Shown piece by piece: positions 9,089 to 17,395 of a stretch of 64,000 nucleotides of DNA. This DNA comes from GCA-002708315 sp963676635. GTDB lineage: Bacteria; Bacteroidota; Bacteroidia; Bacteroidales; F082. The translations under genes were made by a program, and so were the position numbers. The stretch spans positions 3,534,001 through 3,598,000 of the forward strand of contig OY781105.1 of the NCBI GenBank assembly GCA_963676635.1, in the 5' to 3' direction. Under the pieces are notes generated by a model. It saw only the letters and a program-made list of their open reading frames with translations. It was not told where the DNA came from and made no database searches. The number at the start of each line of letters is the position of its first letter. The first letter of the stretch is position 1.

Positions 9089-9820
9089 TTACTTTCTCTG
9101 GAAAATATTGTATTTAAAGATACTGAATATGGCCCTGAAACCATCTTTCCATCCAATCTTTTTACCTTCTTCGTATGTCCTTCCATAATATGAGATACCA
9201 ACTTCATAGATACGGATGTTCGGTACTCTCGATAGCTTTGCTGTTAGTTCCGGTTCGAAGCCAAATCTTTTTTCAATAAGGTTTAACGATTTAAATATAT
9301 CTGCTCTAACGAGCTTATAGCATGTTTCCATATCTGTAAGATTTAGATTGGTAAACATATTTGAGATGCTCGTAAGGAACTTGTTTCCTATTGAATGCCA
9401 GAAAAATAGGATTCTGTGTGGATTCCCACCCATAAAACGAGAACCATAAACAACATCTGCAAACCCGTTAACAACTGGTTTTAGCAATAAGTTATATTCT
9501 TCAGGGTCATACTCAAGGTCTGCATCCTGTATTATAATATAATCTCCGGTTGCTTCTTTAATGCCACGGTGAATAGCAGCGCCTTTGCCCATATTTACAG
9601 GCTGATCAAAAAGTTTAATGTCTTCTTCCTTATGATCTGAGATATACTTTTTCACTACTTCCGCTGTGTTGTCTTTAGAAAAATCATTAACAATGATTAT
9701 TTCTTTCTTTATATCATTAACCAGATTAACATCCAGCACCTTGTTAAGGATGAGATGAATGGTTTTTGCTTCGTTATACGCAGGTATAAGAATTGATAAT
9801 TTGTTTGTCATTTGATCCAA
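9089..9820 (-). CDS. GT2 dolichyl-phosphate-mannose-synthase-like glycosyltransferase
   Basis: A compact 243-residue GT-A enzyme with the DPM1-type pattern: LSILIPAYNEAKTI, IIVNDFSKDNT, NMGKGAAIHRGIKEATGDYIIIQDADLEYDPEEY with the DAD metal site, and VVYGSRFMGG. It lacks C-terminal membrane segments, as short DPM1-like enzymes do. Expected role: transfer of a sugar from GDP or UDP to a polyprenyl phosphate on the cytoplasmic face. It is the first gene of the pair with the 479-aa membrane protein. The phased palindrome array begins about 190 bp upstream of its start, and a TAATTTTG element lies 51 bp upstream. Confidence 0.9.
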   Translation of the reverse strand: MDQMTNKLSILIPAYNEAKTIHLILNKVLDVNLVNDIKKEIIIVNDFSKDNTAEVVKKYISDHKEEDIKLFDQPVNMGKGAAIHRGIKEATGDYIIIQDADLEYDPEEYNLLLKPVVNGFADVVYGSRFMGGNPHRILFFWHSIGNKFLTSISNMFTNLNLTDMETCYKLVRADIFKSLNLIEKRFGFEPELTAKLSRVPNIRIYEVGISYYGRTYEEGKKIGWKDGFRAIFSIFKYNIFQRK

Positions 9821-9870
9821 GCATTTTTAATTGCATTCTTATGCAAATTACTAATCCTGATATTTGAGTA

Positions 9871-9878
9871 CAAAATTA
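9871..9878 (-). promoter_or_regulatory. Candidate -7 element for the GT2/GT-C pair
   Basis: It reads TAATTTTG on the minus strand, matching TAnnTTTG, 51 bp before the GT2 start. There is no clear -33 box. Confidence 0.4.
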
Positions 9879-10011
9879 ACTTTTTTTGTGTGGATAATTC
9901 AATAATGTCGATAAATGTAGTTAATCATAATGTAATAAATTAGTGAGAATAAAATGGATTAATAATTTTCATTTCACCAATTGATTGATTTATGAAGAGA
10001 TTTTAGTTTTC

Positions 10012-10153
10012 TGATGCGCATCAAAACTTATCCTGATGCGCATGAGAAATAATCCTGATGCGCATCAGAAATCATTCTGATGCGCATCAGAAGTTTAATA
10101 ACACAAGTGGGAATGTGTGATTACACAGGTGAGAACTGGTGAATATACAAGTG
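10012..10153. repeat. 22-bp-phased palindrome array I (ATGCGCAT x4, then CACARGTG-like x3)
   Basis: Seven 8-bp cores start at 10014, 10036, 10058, 10080, 10102, 10124 and 10146, exactly 22 bp apart. The first four are ATGCGCAT, extended to TGATGCGCATCA (one copy ends TGA). The fourth lies in a perfect 18-bp palindrome at 10075-10092. The last three are the near-palindromes CACAAGTG, CACAGGTG and TACAAGTG. The 14-bp spacers differ from unit to unit, so the palindromes and the register are better conserved than the spacers. Array II at 33.3 kb has the same period. Function unknown; phased protein sites or a structural or mobile repeat are possible. Confidence 0.9.
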
Positions 10154-10405
10154 GGTAATTTTAATGTATATTTGATGAGGATAAATATCTGTATGTATTG
10201 TGATTTAGCAAAGGAGAATTCTTTGTTTGTCTTGCCAAATTTCTACTTCTGTATTAATATATGATTGGAGGTCGTTTCATGAAGGTTATCTTAACTTATG
10301 GCTTTAACAAATTAAGTGATTTTTTGAATAAGTATAATATTGCAAGGGATTTCTAATTAATAGGAACTAACTTACTGAATGTTTATTGAAGAAATAACAT
10401 ATTTA

Positions 10406-11515
10406 TTAATTGCCATATTCAAGAATTATTAGCTTAGTTAAATAATAATCATCATTGCCACTAATTTTACAAGCATAAAAACCAGGTTTCACACTTGAAA
10501 TATCAATTGTTTCATCAGCTTTACATGTTTTTTGGAAGACTTCAACACCATTCAGGTTATAAAGACTTACAGTGACCGTGCCAACTATATGTTTGAATTT
10601 TATATATTTATCCGCAGGCATCGGATATATTAAGGTAGTCTCGTTGGGATTTAAATTGTCAATAGCTGAAATTTCATAATCAGTAAGTTCACCCATGCAT
10701 TCGGTTATAGGATCGTTAAGGCAAATTAAATCATAAGTTATTTCTTTTTCCTCATCAACGTTGATTACAATAAAGTTGTCACCAATACCTTCGCCCATCC
10801 CACTTGCAACAAAGCTGATATTATCATAATTGTCGTATAAAAAGTCTCCGCTCCATGATGCAGCACCTAAATCACCTGCACACATAACTACTTCATTATT
10901 CAAATTATGGAAAAAAGGTTCTAACTCTGTATAAAAGTTTATTGGACGCTCAATGCCTTCATTGGAGTTTGGGTCAACATGGCCATAAATACCATCATTT
11001 TCCCACCACAATAATTGATGAAAGAAAACAAAGATATTATCTACTGAAGAAGCATTCTCATTTACTGTGTTGTACATAAAATCAAGCTGGTCGCCTTTAA
11101 TGCTCCACCCATTAAGATTTGGATCCAGTATTAAAAACAGATCATTTTCAAAGATAAATGAGAAGTATGTATTGCCATATCGTGACTCATATAACTCCCT
11201 TTCTCGCATATCATGATTTCCAACCGCCATATATACAGGAAGTCCTAGTTCGCTGATGTCAGCATCAACCTCATCCCAGTCATTACTGTCTGGATGTGTA
11301 CCAGCAATATCACCCGTAAGCACTCCGAATTTTATTTCCGACCGATTCTTAATGTATTCAAACTTTTCTTTAAAGGGAGGATGAAACCCAATGTTGTTAA
11401 CTCCGGGTTGGCCATAAGTATGCCCTGCAATAAAGAAAGAATATTTTGTTTGCGCGTTGATGTTAAAGACATTGAATAACAAAAGAACTCCCAGTATATT
11501 TAATAAGGTTTTCAT
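10406..11515 (-). CDS. Secreted calcineurin-like phosphoesterase with T9SS sorting domain
   Basis: A signal peptide ending ...NINAQ is followed by a metallophosphatase domain (residues ~25-260) with GVLTGDIAG, VGNHDMRER, FFHQLLWW and CAGDLG, the usual metal-ligand blocks. The first block reads AGHTYG where D-x-H is typical, so one ligand may differ. The last ~80 residues (TTLIYPMPADKYI, VSLYNLNGVEV, VKPGFYACKI) are a Por-type C-terminal domain, marking it for export by the T9SS. It probably hydrolyses phosphoesters at the cell surface; the substrate is unknown. It is transcribed away from the CotH-like lipoprotein gene, with 72 bp between the two starts. Confidence 0.85.
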   Translation of the reverse strand: MKTLLNILGVLLLFNVFNINAQTKYSFFIAGHTYGQPGVNNIGFHPPFKEKFEYIKNRSEIKFGVLTGDIAGTHPDSNDWDEVDADISELGLPVYMAVGNHDMRERELYESRYGNTYFSFIFENDLFLILDPNLNGWSIKGDQLDFMYNTVNENASSVDNIFVFFHQLLWWENDGIYGHVDPNSNEGIERPINFYTELEPFFHNLNNEVVMCAGDLGAASWSGDFLYDNYDNISFVASGMGEGIGDNFIVINVDEEKEITYDLICLNDPITECMGELTDYEISAIDNLNPNETTLIYPMPADKYIKFKHIVGTVTVSLYNLNGVEVFQKTCKADETIDISSVKPGFYACKISGNDDYYLTKLIILEYGN

Positions 11516-11550
11516 TTTGCTAAGATATATAAAACTACAATTTGTTTATC

Positions 11551-11558
11551 TATATTTG
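11551..11558 (+). promoter_or_regulatory. Candidate -7 element for the CotH-like gene
   Basis: TATATTTG matches TAnnTTTG, 29 bp before the GTG start. Confidence 0.5.
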
Positions 11559-11587
11559 CATGTTTAATTCGTAAAGTGATCTGATAA

Positions 11588-14500
11588 GTGAGGAAATTAT
11601 TTATATTTTTTGTTTTTCTGTCGGTAATAATAGTTTTATTAACCGAAAGCTGTGTTAGGCAAAGTTCATTTTCTGTTGGCACGAAAGTAATTTGTGATGC
11701 TGAGAAGGTTGACGAAACAGGTGATAATTTTATTGCTGAAAATGATTCTTCCTATACTTTTAAGGGCGGTGCATTACAATCATCAATAGTTTCATATAAT
11801 GGGGAGTTCTCTGCCATGACTATTGGTGGAAAAAGTGCATTTGCTTTTACAAATTTAATTAGTAATGTTGGTCCTGATACATATTTTCGGGTATGTGTAT
11901 GGAGAAAGACAAAAGATGATAATGGTGTTCTTGTTGCAACATCTGATAAAAATAGTGCTGATTTTTATATTGTGGCAAACGATCCTGTGATAATGGATAG
12001 CACCGGTTGGGAACAACTAGTGTTAGATGTATATACACCCCCGGATTTTGGTATTAACGGGCTCAAAATATATGTATGGAATAATGGTAAAGATACTGTT
12101 TTCTTTGACAATTTTTCCATTGAACGACTTTCTTCAAAAGTTTATCCTGAATATAATTATAAGGAGGGGCTTAATCTTGTTTTTGATACTATTGATATTA
12201 TTAAAATTAATCGTAAAAGAAAAGAAGCATTCGGGGATGGTGTTCTTCAGATTGATGATAATGATTGGATTAAGGGAATTGTTGTGGATAATGACATAGC
12301 AAAAAAAGCAAAAATGCGTCTGAAAGGTGATTGGTTAGACCATCTGTGGGGCAATAAATGGTCGTATCGCGTAAAGATGAGAAAAGGAAATACTTTTAAC
12401 AGAATGAAAGTGTTTTCGCTTCAAACGCCAGCAGCAAGGGGATTTTTGAATGAGTGGGTAGCTCATGAGCTATTCAGAGAGAATGACGTGTTAACAACCA
12501 GATATAATTTTGTTACTTTAAGTGTTAACAATTCGTCAAGGGGATTGTATGCCTGGGAAGAGCATTTTGTGAAACAGCTTCCCGAATGGAACAGTAGAAG
12601 AGAAGGTCCTATTGTGAAATTCTCGGAAGATGCTTTCTGGCAAGTGCAAAAATATAGTATCTTTAAGGGTACATGGTACTCGTTTCCGTACTTTGAAGCT
12701 GGTAAGATTGTGCCTTTTGGTGAGAACAAAACTGTTAACAACTCTGCTCTTTTTAAACAGTTTAAAAACGCTGATATATTGATGAATCAGTACAGGCAGA
12801 ATCTTAAAAGACCAAGTGAAATATTTGATATCGATAAACTGGCTGCTTATTACGCAATACTTGATTTATCACATGCCCGCCATGGACAAACATGGCATAA
12901 TCAGAGATTCTACTATAATCCTGTTATATGTAAACTTGAACCAATTGCTTATGATGCATATACAGAGAATATGGAGGAGCATCTTGATATCAGTGTTAAT
13001 GATATTATCTTTTATAAAGTTTATTCTCAAAATGATGAGTCTAATGCAAACTTTGATAATTTGGTGTACCGGCTTTTCAAGGACTCGCTGTTTGTATCGA
13101 AGTATTTCAATTACATTGAAAAGTTTACGGATCCTGTTTTTATTGATACATTTTATGAAGATATAGAACAACAGATTGTGTATTTGGATTCACTCCTGCG
13201 AATGGAATTCCCGAATTATTATTTCGATAATGAGCTTTTGAGTAAGAGTGCTGCTGAAATCAGATCGTTTTTACCTCAGTTAAAAGATCTTTTTATGAGT
13301 AATAATTATGGTGCTGATATAATTCTTATTGACAGATCTGAAAATTATTCTGATTCTTCCGCCTTTGAAGATACTCCTGAATACTTTGTAAATGTTTACA
13401 CTGAAAGATCGGAAAACGACAGCCTCCAGCTTGATATAAGAAACTACTTCCCGGCAAGGATAGAAGTTGTGGGGACAGGATATGAAAAGGAATTTATTAC
13501 AAGCTTCTTCCCGAAACCTTTGTCAGTGAAAGGGTATAGAGAAGGGTATGATGGTGTGAAAAGAATTGTTACTGCTGACACTCTTGCAAATTACCTTTTC
13601 TTTTATATTAAAGGCAGCGACGATACATACTCTGTTCCTGTGCTTAAATGGCCATACCCCGAAGGTGAAACGCCTCAGCAGAAAATAATGAAGCTTGTTG
13701 ATATGAATAACCCTGTATTTGCTAAGGTGCAGTCGGGGCAAATTGACTTCCGTAATGGTGATATTGTTATCGATAAGCCTTTGATAATACCTGAAGGCTA
13801 TATGGTTAATATATATGCAGGCACTAAAATTGATATAATTGACAGTGCATTGATTTTGTCGTACAGCCCTCTGAATATTGTTGGTACTTTGGATAATCCG
13901 GTGGAAATAATATCTTCGGATTACACTGCTAATGGTATTACAGTACTTCAGGCTGAAGGTGTTTCCACTGTTAAGAATGTAAGATTTAAGAACCTGAATA
14001 CACTTAACTACCATGGCTGGACGCTTACAGGATCGGTGACTTTTTATGAATCGGATGTGATTATTGATAATGCATTGTTCTATCGTAACCAGTGTGAGGA
14101 TGCTCTGAATACAGTACGCTCTGCATTTGAGTTAAGGAATTCATCATTTGAATATACCTTTGGTGATGCTTATGATGCCGATTTCTGTACGGGTACTGTG
14201 TATGGCTGTAGCTTCGAAAATATTGGAAATGATGCCATTGACTTTTCAGGTAGTGAGATATCTATTGTGGAAACAACTATTAACATTGCCAGTGATAAAG
14301 GTATTAGTGGTGGTGAGGATTCTAAGGTTATGGTTGATAATGTGAAGATAAGCAGATGTAATATCGGACTGGCCTCCAAAGATTTGTCGAGAGTAGTGGT
14401 TTCCGGTTCAGATGTTTCAGAATGTAATTACGGTATTGTGCTTCTGCAAAAGAAACCTGAATATGGTCCGTCGTTTATGGAGCTGAAAGATACAAAGCTG

Positions 14501-14605
14501 AGTGACCTTAAGGTTGTGGATCTGGTGGAGATAAACTCAATGGCTATTATCAATAATGACACTATTATAGGAGAAAAAGAAAACCTGAGTGAGATTTTCT
14601 ATTGA
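11588..14605 (+). CDS. CotH-like kinase-fold lipoprotein with C-terminal beta-helix
   Basis: The 1005-residue protein starts at GTG; there is no ATG before the signal sequence. The lipobox LTESC places the lipidated cysteine at C22. Residues ~230-480 match the CotH family: a basic region (KWSYRVKMRKGNTFNRMKVFSL), then NNSSRGLYAWEEHFVKQL, HARHGQTWHNQRFYYN and LEPIAYDAY. CotH proteins are atypical kinase-fold proteins; in Bacillus spores one phosphorylates coat proteins. Residues ~730-985 contain repeated short strands typical of a right-handed parallel beta-helix (AIDFSGSEISIVETTINIA). Activity of this divergent version is untested. Elsewhere in bacteria CotH genes sit beside VTC and DUF4956 genes; here those lie about 9 kb away. 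Confidence 0.75.
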   Translation: MRKLFIFFVFLSVIIVLLTESCVRQSSFSVGTKVICDAEKVDETGDNFIAENDSSYTFKGGALQSSIVSYNGEFSAMTIGGKSAFAFTNLISNVGPDTYFRVCVWRKTKDDNGVLVATSDKNSADFYIVANDPVIMDSTGWEQLVLDVYTPPDFGINGLKIYVWNNGKDTVFFDNFSIERLSSKVYPEYNYKEGLNLVFDTIDIIKINRKRKEAFGDGVLQIDDNDWIKGIVVDNDIAKKAKMRLKGDWLDHLWGNKWSYRVKMRKGNTFNRMKVFSLQTPAARGFLNEWVAHELFRENDVLTTRYNFVTLSVNNSSRGLYAWEEHFVKQLPEWNSRREGPIVKFSEDAFWQVQKYSIFKGTWYSFPYFEAGKIVPFGENKTVNNSALFKQFKNADILMNQYRQNLKRPSEIFDIDKLAAYYAILDLSHARHGQTWHNQRFYYNPVICKLEPIAYDAYTENMEEHLDISVNDIIFYKVYSQNDESNANFDNLVYRLFKDSLFVSKYFNYIEKFTDPVFIDTFYEDIEQQIVYLDSLLRMEFPNYYFDNELLSKSAAEIRSFLPQLKDLFMSNNYGADIILIDRSENYSDSSAFEDTPEYFVNVYTERSENDSLQLDIRNYFPARIEVVGTGYEKEFITSFFPKPLSVKGYREGYDGVKRIVTADTLANYLFFYIKGSDDTYSVPVLKWPYPEGETPQQKIMKLVDMNNPVFAKVQSGQIDFRNGDIVIDKPLIIPEGYMVNIYAGTKIDIIDSALILSYSPLNIVGTLDNPVEIISSDYTANGITVLQAEGVSTVKNVRFKNLNTLNYHGWTLTGSVTFYESDVIIDNALFYRNQCEDALNTVRSAFELRNSSFEYTFGDAYDADFCTGTVYGCSFENIGNDAIDFSGSEISIVETTINIASDKGISGGEDSKVMVDNVKISRCNIGLASKDLSRVVVSGSDVSECNYGIVLLQKKPEYGPSFMELKDTKLSDLKVVDLVEINSMAIINNDTIIGEKENLSEIFY

Positions 14606-14663
14606 TTCTTCTTTAAGGAAATAATTCATGTAATAATTAGTTATTGTTTTACAACATTGCTCT

Positions 14664-14671
14664 TATATTTG
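14664..14671 (+). promoter_or_regulatory. Candidate promoter of the LptF/G gene
   Basis: TATATTTG lies 16 bp before the ATG. An upstream TATTG at 14642-14646 is 17 bp away and may serve as the -33 box. Confidence 0.5.
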
Positions 14672-14687
14672 TAACCGAATATTTGAT

Positions 14688-16136
14688 ATGAAGAAATTAA
14701 ACATATATATGCTTAAGTCGTACCTTGGACCTTTTGTGTTTACTTTCTTTGTGGCATTGTTTATTCTCCTTTTACAGTTTCTTTGGAAATATATTGACGA
14801 CCTTGTGGGTAAAGGCCTTGAGTGGTATATTATCGCTAAGCTGATGTTCTACGCATCGTCAACATTTGTTCCTTTAGCCCTGCCCCTGGCTGTTTTGTTA
14901 TCGTCGCTTATGACCTTTGGTAATTTGGGTGAGAGATATGAACTGGTAGCTATGAAAGCGGCTGGTATTTCATTGGGCAAAGCCATGAAACCACTTGTGA
15001 TACTTTCTCTTATCATCAGTATATCAGCATTTCTTTTCTCTAACTATGTGCTGCCTGTTGCAAATCTTAAATTCGGTTCGCTGCTCTATGATGTGCGTCA
15101 GCAAAAGCTGGCTTTTAATATTAATGAAGGTATTTATTATAATGGTCTTGATGGCTATGTAATAAGAGTTGGACAAAAAGCAAAGGATAACAGTACTATC
15201 TATGATGTTAAAATATATGATCACACAGCAAATAAGGGAAATATTATTGTAACATCTGCAGAAAGCGGCTCCATGCAGCTTGCTCCTGATGAAAAGAGCA
15301 TCATATTTACATTATATAATGGTTATAGGTATACTGATATTACTGATGTTGCCAGATATCGTGATTCCAGACCTTTTGAAGCAACCAAGTTTGATAAACA
15401 GGTTCTTAACTTCGATCTGAGCCAGTTTCAGATGAATCGTACCAATGAGGATCTTTTTAAAACTCATTATTCTATGCTTAATATTAAGCAGCTTAACCAG
15501 TCTATCGACTCCCTGAGTGAGAAACGTGTTAAATCGCAGGAAAGGTTCAGAACTAACTTTGAAAGAAGGTTTACTTTTATTCGTGAAAACGACACAACAC
15601 TTACTACTGCAATTGATACTTCAGTGTTTGCTGATACGATAGTTTCCCCCATTATTGACAACTTTAAACTGAAGAGCAGAATGGAAGTTGTTGATCTTGC
15701 TATTCGTGATTCACGAACGGCAAAAGAGAATATCATCAATTACCAAAAGGAGTTAGAATCGAGAACAACAATAATAACCAAGCATGAAGTTGTGTGGCAT
15801 CAGAAGTTTAAACTGTCAATAGCATGCTTTATTTTCTTCTTTATCGGAGCTCCACTGGGGGCTATTATCAGAAAAGGAGGACTGGGATTGCCTGTTGTTG
15901 TTTCGGTTGTGTTCTTTGTTATTTACCATGTGATATCAATGACAGGCGAGAAAGCTGCTAAAACAGGTGAGTGGAATGTGGAGTTTGGACTTTGGCTATC
16001 TACATTGATTGTGCTGCCGCTGGGTTTGTTCCTTACCTATAAAGCTATTACGGATGCTCAGCTTATGGATACGGAAAGCTGGTCGAAGTTCTTCAAGAGA
16101 CTTTCCTTAAAGAAAAACAATTCCGATGAAGAGTAA
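14688..16136 (+). CDS. LptF/LptG (YjgP/YjgQ) family lipopolysaccharide export permease
   Basis: The 482-residue inner-membrane protein has three N-terminal helices, a periplasmic domain, and three C-terminal helices (about residues 375-465). Family hallmarks are LKSYLGPFVFTFFVALFILL at the N-terminus, PLALPLAVLLSSLMTFGNLGERYELVAMKAAGIS after helix 2, and FFFIGAPLGAIIRKGGLGLP. It works with LptB to pull LPS from the inner membrane. Bacteroidota often encode LptF and LptG apart; I cannot tell which this is. A ~60-residue coiled segment (RVKSQERFRTNFERRF...) interrupts the periplasmic domain. Its stop overlaps the next GT4 gene by 11 bp. Confidence 0.92.
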   Translation: MKKLNIYMLKSYLGPFVFTFFVALFILLLQFLWKYIDDLVGKGLEWYIIAKLMFYASSTFVPLALPLAVLLSSLMTFGNLGERYELVAMKAAGISLGKAMKPLVILSLIISISAFLFSNYVLPVANLKFGSLLYDVRQQKLAFNINEGIYYNGLDGYVIRVGQKAKDNSTIYDVKIYDHTANKGNIIVTSAESGSMQLAPDEKSIIFTLYNGYRYTDITDVARYRDSRPFEATKFDKQVLNFDLSQFQMNRTNEDLFKTHYSMLNIKQLNQSIDSLSEKRVKSQERFRTNFERRFTFIRENDTTLTTAIDTSVFADTIVSPIIDNFKLKSRMEVVDLAIRDSRTAKENIINYQKELESRTTIITKHEVVWHQKFKLSIACFIFFFIGAPLGAIIRKGGLGLPVVVSVVFFVIYHVISMTGEKAAKTGEWNVEFGLWLSTLIVLPLGLFLTYKAITDAQLMDTESWSKFFKRLSLKKNNSDEE

Positions 16137-17343
16137 CCTGAATATTCTTATAATTTGCAATAAATCGCCTTGGCCACCACGTGAAGGTGGTCCCATTGCG
16201 ATGAATAATATTATTGAAGGATTATGTGAAGCAGGCCATAGTGTTAAAGTTTTGGCGATTAATACCAATAAATACTTTACTAATGTAGAGGATATCCCGC
16301 TTAAGTACAGAGAAAAGACTAATATTGAGCTTGGTTACATCGATTTGAGTATAAAGCCTGTACCTGCTTTTCTCAATTTGTTTACCAATGAATCATATCA
16401 TGTAAGCAGGTTTGTTTCCACTGATTTTGAACAGATACTAAGAAAGATATTAGATGAGAACTCGTATGATATTGTTCAGATAGAGACCCTTTTTATGTCT
16501 CCTTATATAAATATAATAAGGGAGCTTAGTGATTCTAAGGTTGTTCTCAGAGCTCATAATATTGAGCATATGATATGGAAACGTATTGCATCTGTAACCA
16601 GGAATCCTTTAAAGAAAGTATATTTAAAACATCTCTATCGTACTCTGGAGAATTACGAAAGAACTATCCTTAATTCATATGATGGGATTATTCCTATTTC
16701 TTCAGAAGATGAAGGTTTCTTTAAGGACGCTTCTAAAGTTCCCGTTAAGGCAATATCATTTGGTATTAACTTTGAGAACTTTCAAAGATCTGATAAATAC
16801 CCTGATGAAATATCCTTGTTTCATATTGGCGCCATGAACTGGATGCCCAATGAAGAAGGTATCAGTTGGTTTCTTGACAAAGTATGGCCTTTGGTCCATA
16901 AAAAGCATTCTGATTTGAAGCTTTATCTTGCAGGTCGTGAGATGCCGCAGTGGCTTGTTAACTCCAACATCCCTAACGTAGTGGTAGTGGGAGAGGTACC
17001 CGATGCTCACGAGTTTATCCGTTCCAAATGTATCTCCATAGCCCCATTACTGTCGGGTAGTGGTATTCGTATAAAGATTATCGAAAGCATGGCACTGGGT
17101 AAGCCGGTTATATCAACAACTATTGGTGCTGAGGGTATTAACTATACTTCCGGAAAGAATATTATTATTGCCGATGATGAAAATAAAATGGCTGATGCTG
17201 TTTCATCACTGGCTTCTGATAGAGAGTATTGCGAAAGTGTTGGTAGAAATGCTGCTGATTTGATTGATAAAGAGCATAATAATAAGAAACTTATTGAAAG
17301 TCTGGCAGAGTTTTATTATAAACTTATAGCTAATAACTCATAA
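16126..17343 (+). CDS. GT4 family glycosyltransferase
   Basis: A 405-residue GT-B enzyme. The N-terminal domain carries the glycine-rich donor/acceptor loop (WPPREGGPIAMNNI), and the C-terminal domain has the GT4 signature SGSGIRIKIIESMALGKPVISTTIGAEGI with the catalytic Glu. MNWMPNEEGISWFLDKVWP is typical of a subgroup of bacterial GT4 enzymes. It probably adds a sugar to LPS or a surface glycan in the cytoplasm. It overlaps the LptF/G gene by 11 bp, so LPS synthesis and export appear coupled here. Donor and acceptor are unknown. Confidence 0.9.
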   Translation: MKSNLNILIICNKSPWPPREGGPIAMNNIIEGLCEAGHSVKVLAINTNKYFTNVEDIPLKYREKTNIELGYIDLSIKPVPAFLNLFTNESYHVSRFVSTDFEQILRKILDENSYDIVQIETLFMSPYINIIRELSDSKVVLRAHNIEHMIWKRIASVTRNPLKKVYLKHLYRTLENYERTILNSYDGIIPISSEDEGFFKDASKVPVKAISFGINFENFQRSDKYPDEISLFHIGAMNWMPNEEGISWFLDKVWPLVHKKHSDLKLYLAGREMPQWLVNSNIPNVVVVGEVPDAHEFIRSKCISIAPLLSGSGIRIKIIESMALGKPVISTTIGAEGINYTSGKNIIIADDENKMADAVSSLASDREYCESVGRNAADLIDKEHNNKKLIESLAEFYYKLIANNS

Positions 17344-17362
17344 CTTAAAACTAACAAAAGTG

Positions 17363-17370
17363 TATATTTG
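17363..17370 (+). promoter_or_regulatory. Candidate -7 element for the second GT4 gene
   Basis: TATATTTG matches TAnnTTTG and ends 25 bp before the ATG at 17396. Confidence 0.5.
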
Positions 17371-17395
17371 TCAGCAAAATGAACAGCGATAGGTA

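Larger units (their letters stand above)
9821..10405. other. 585-bp gene-free intergenic stretch
   Basis: This stretch lies between the stop of the phosphoesterase gene and the start of the GT2 gene, both on the minus strand. It holds a probable -7 element near 9871, the phased palindrome array at 10012-10153, and a 25-codon open frame at 10279-10356 that I do not accept as a gene. I see nothing recognisable in the remaining AT-rich sequence. Confidence 0.8.

Noticed and set aside
10279..10356. A 25-codon open frame preceded by GGAGG in the gap beside array I
   Set aside because: It is very short, has no recognisable sequence, and purine-rich ribosome sites are not a reliable sign of genes in this phylum. 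It may be a remnant.
12869..14014. Several 90-160 codon minus-strand frames inside the CotH-like gene
   Set aside because: They mirror a long, well-supported gene and have no family-like sequence or own start signals; they are antisense shadows.
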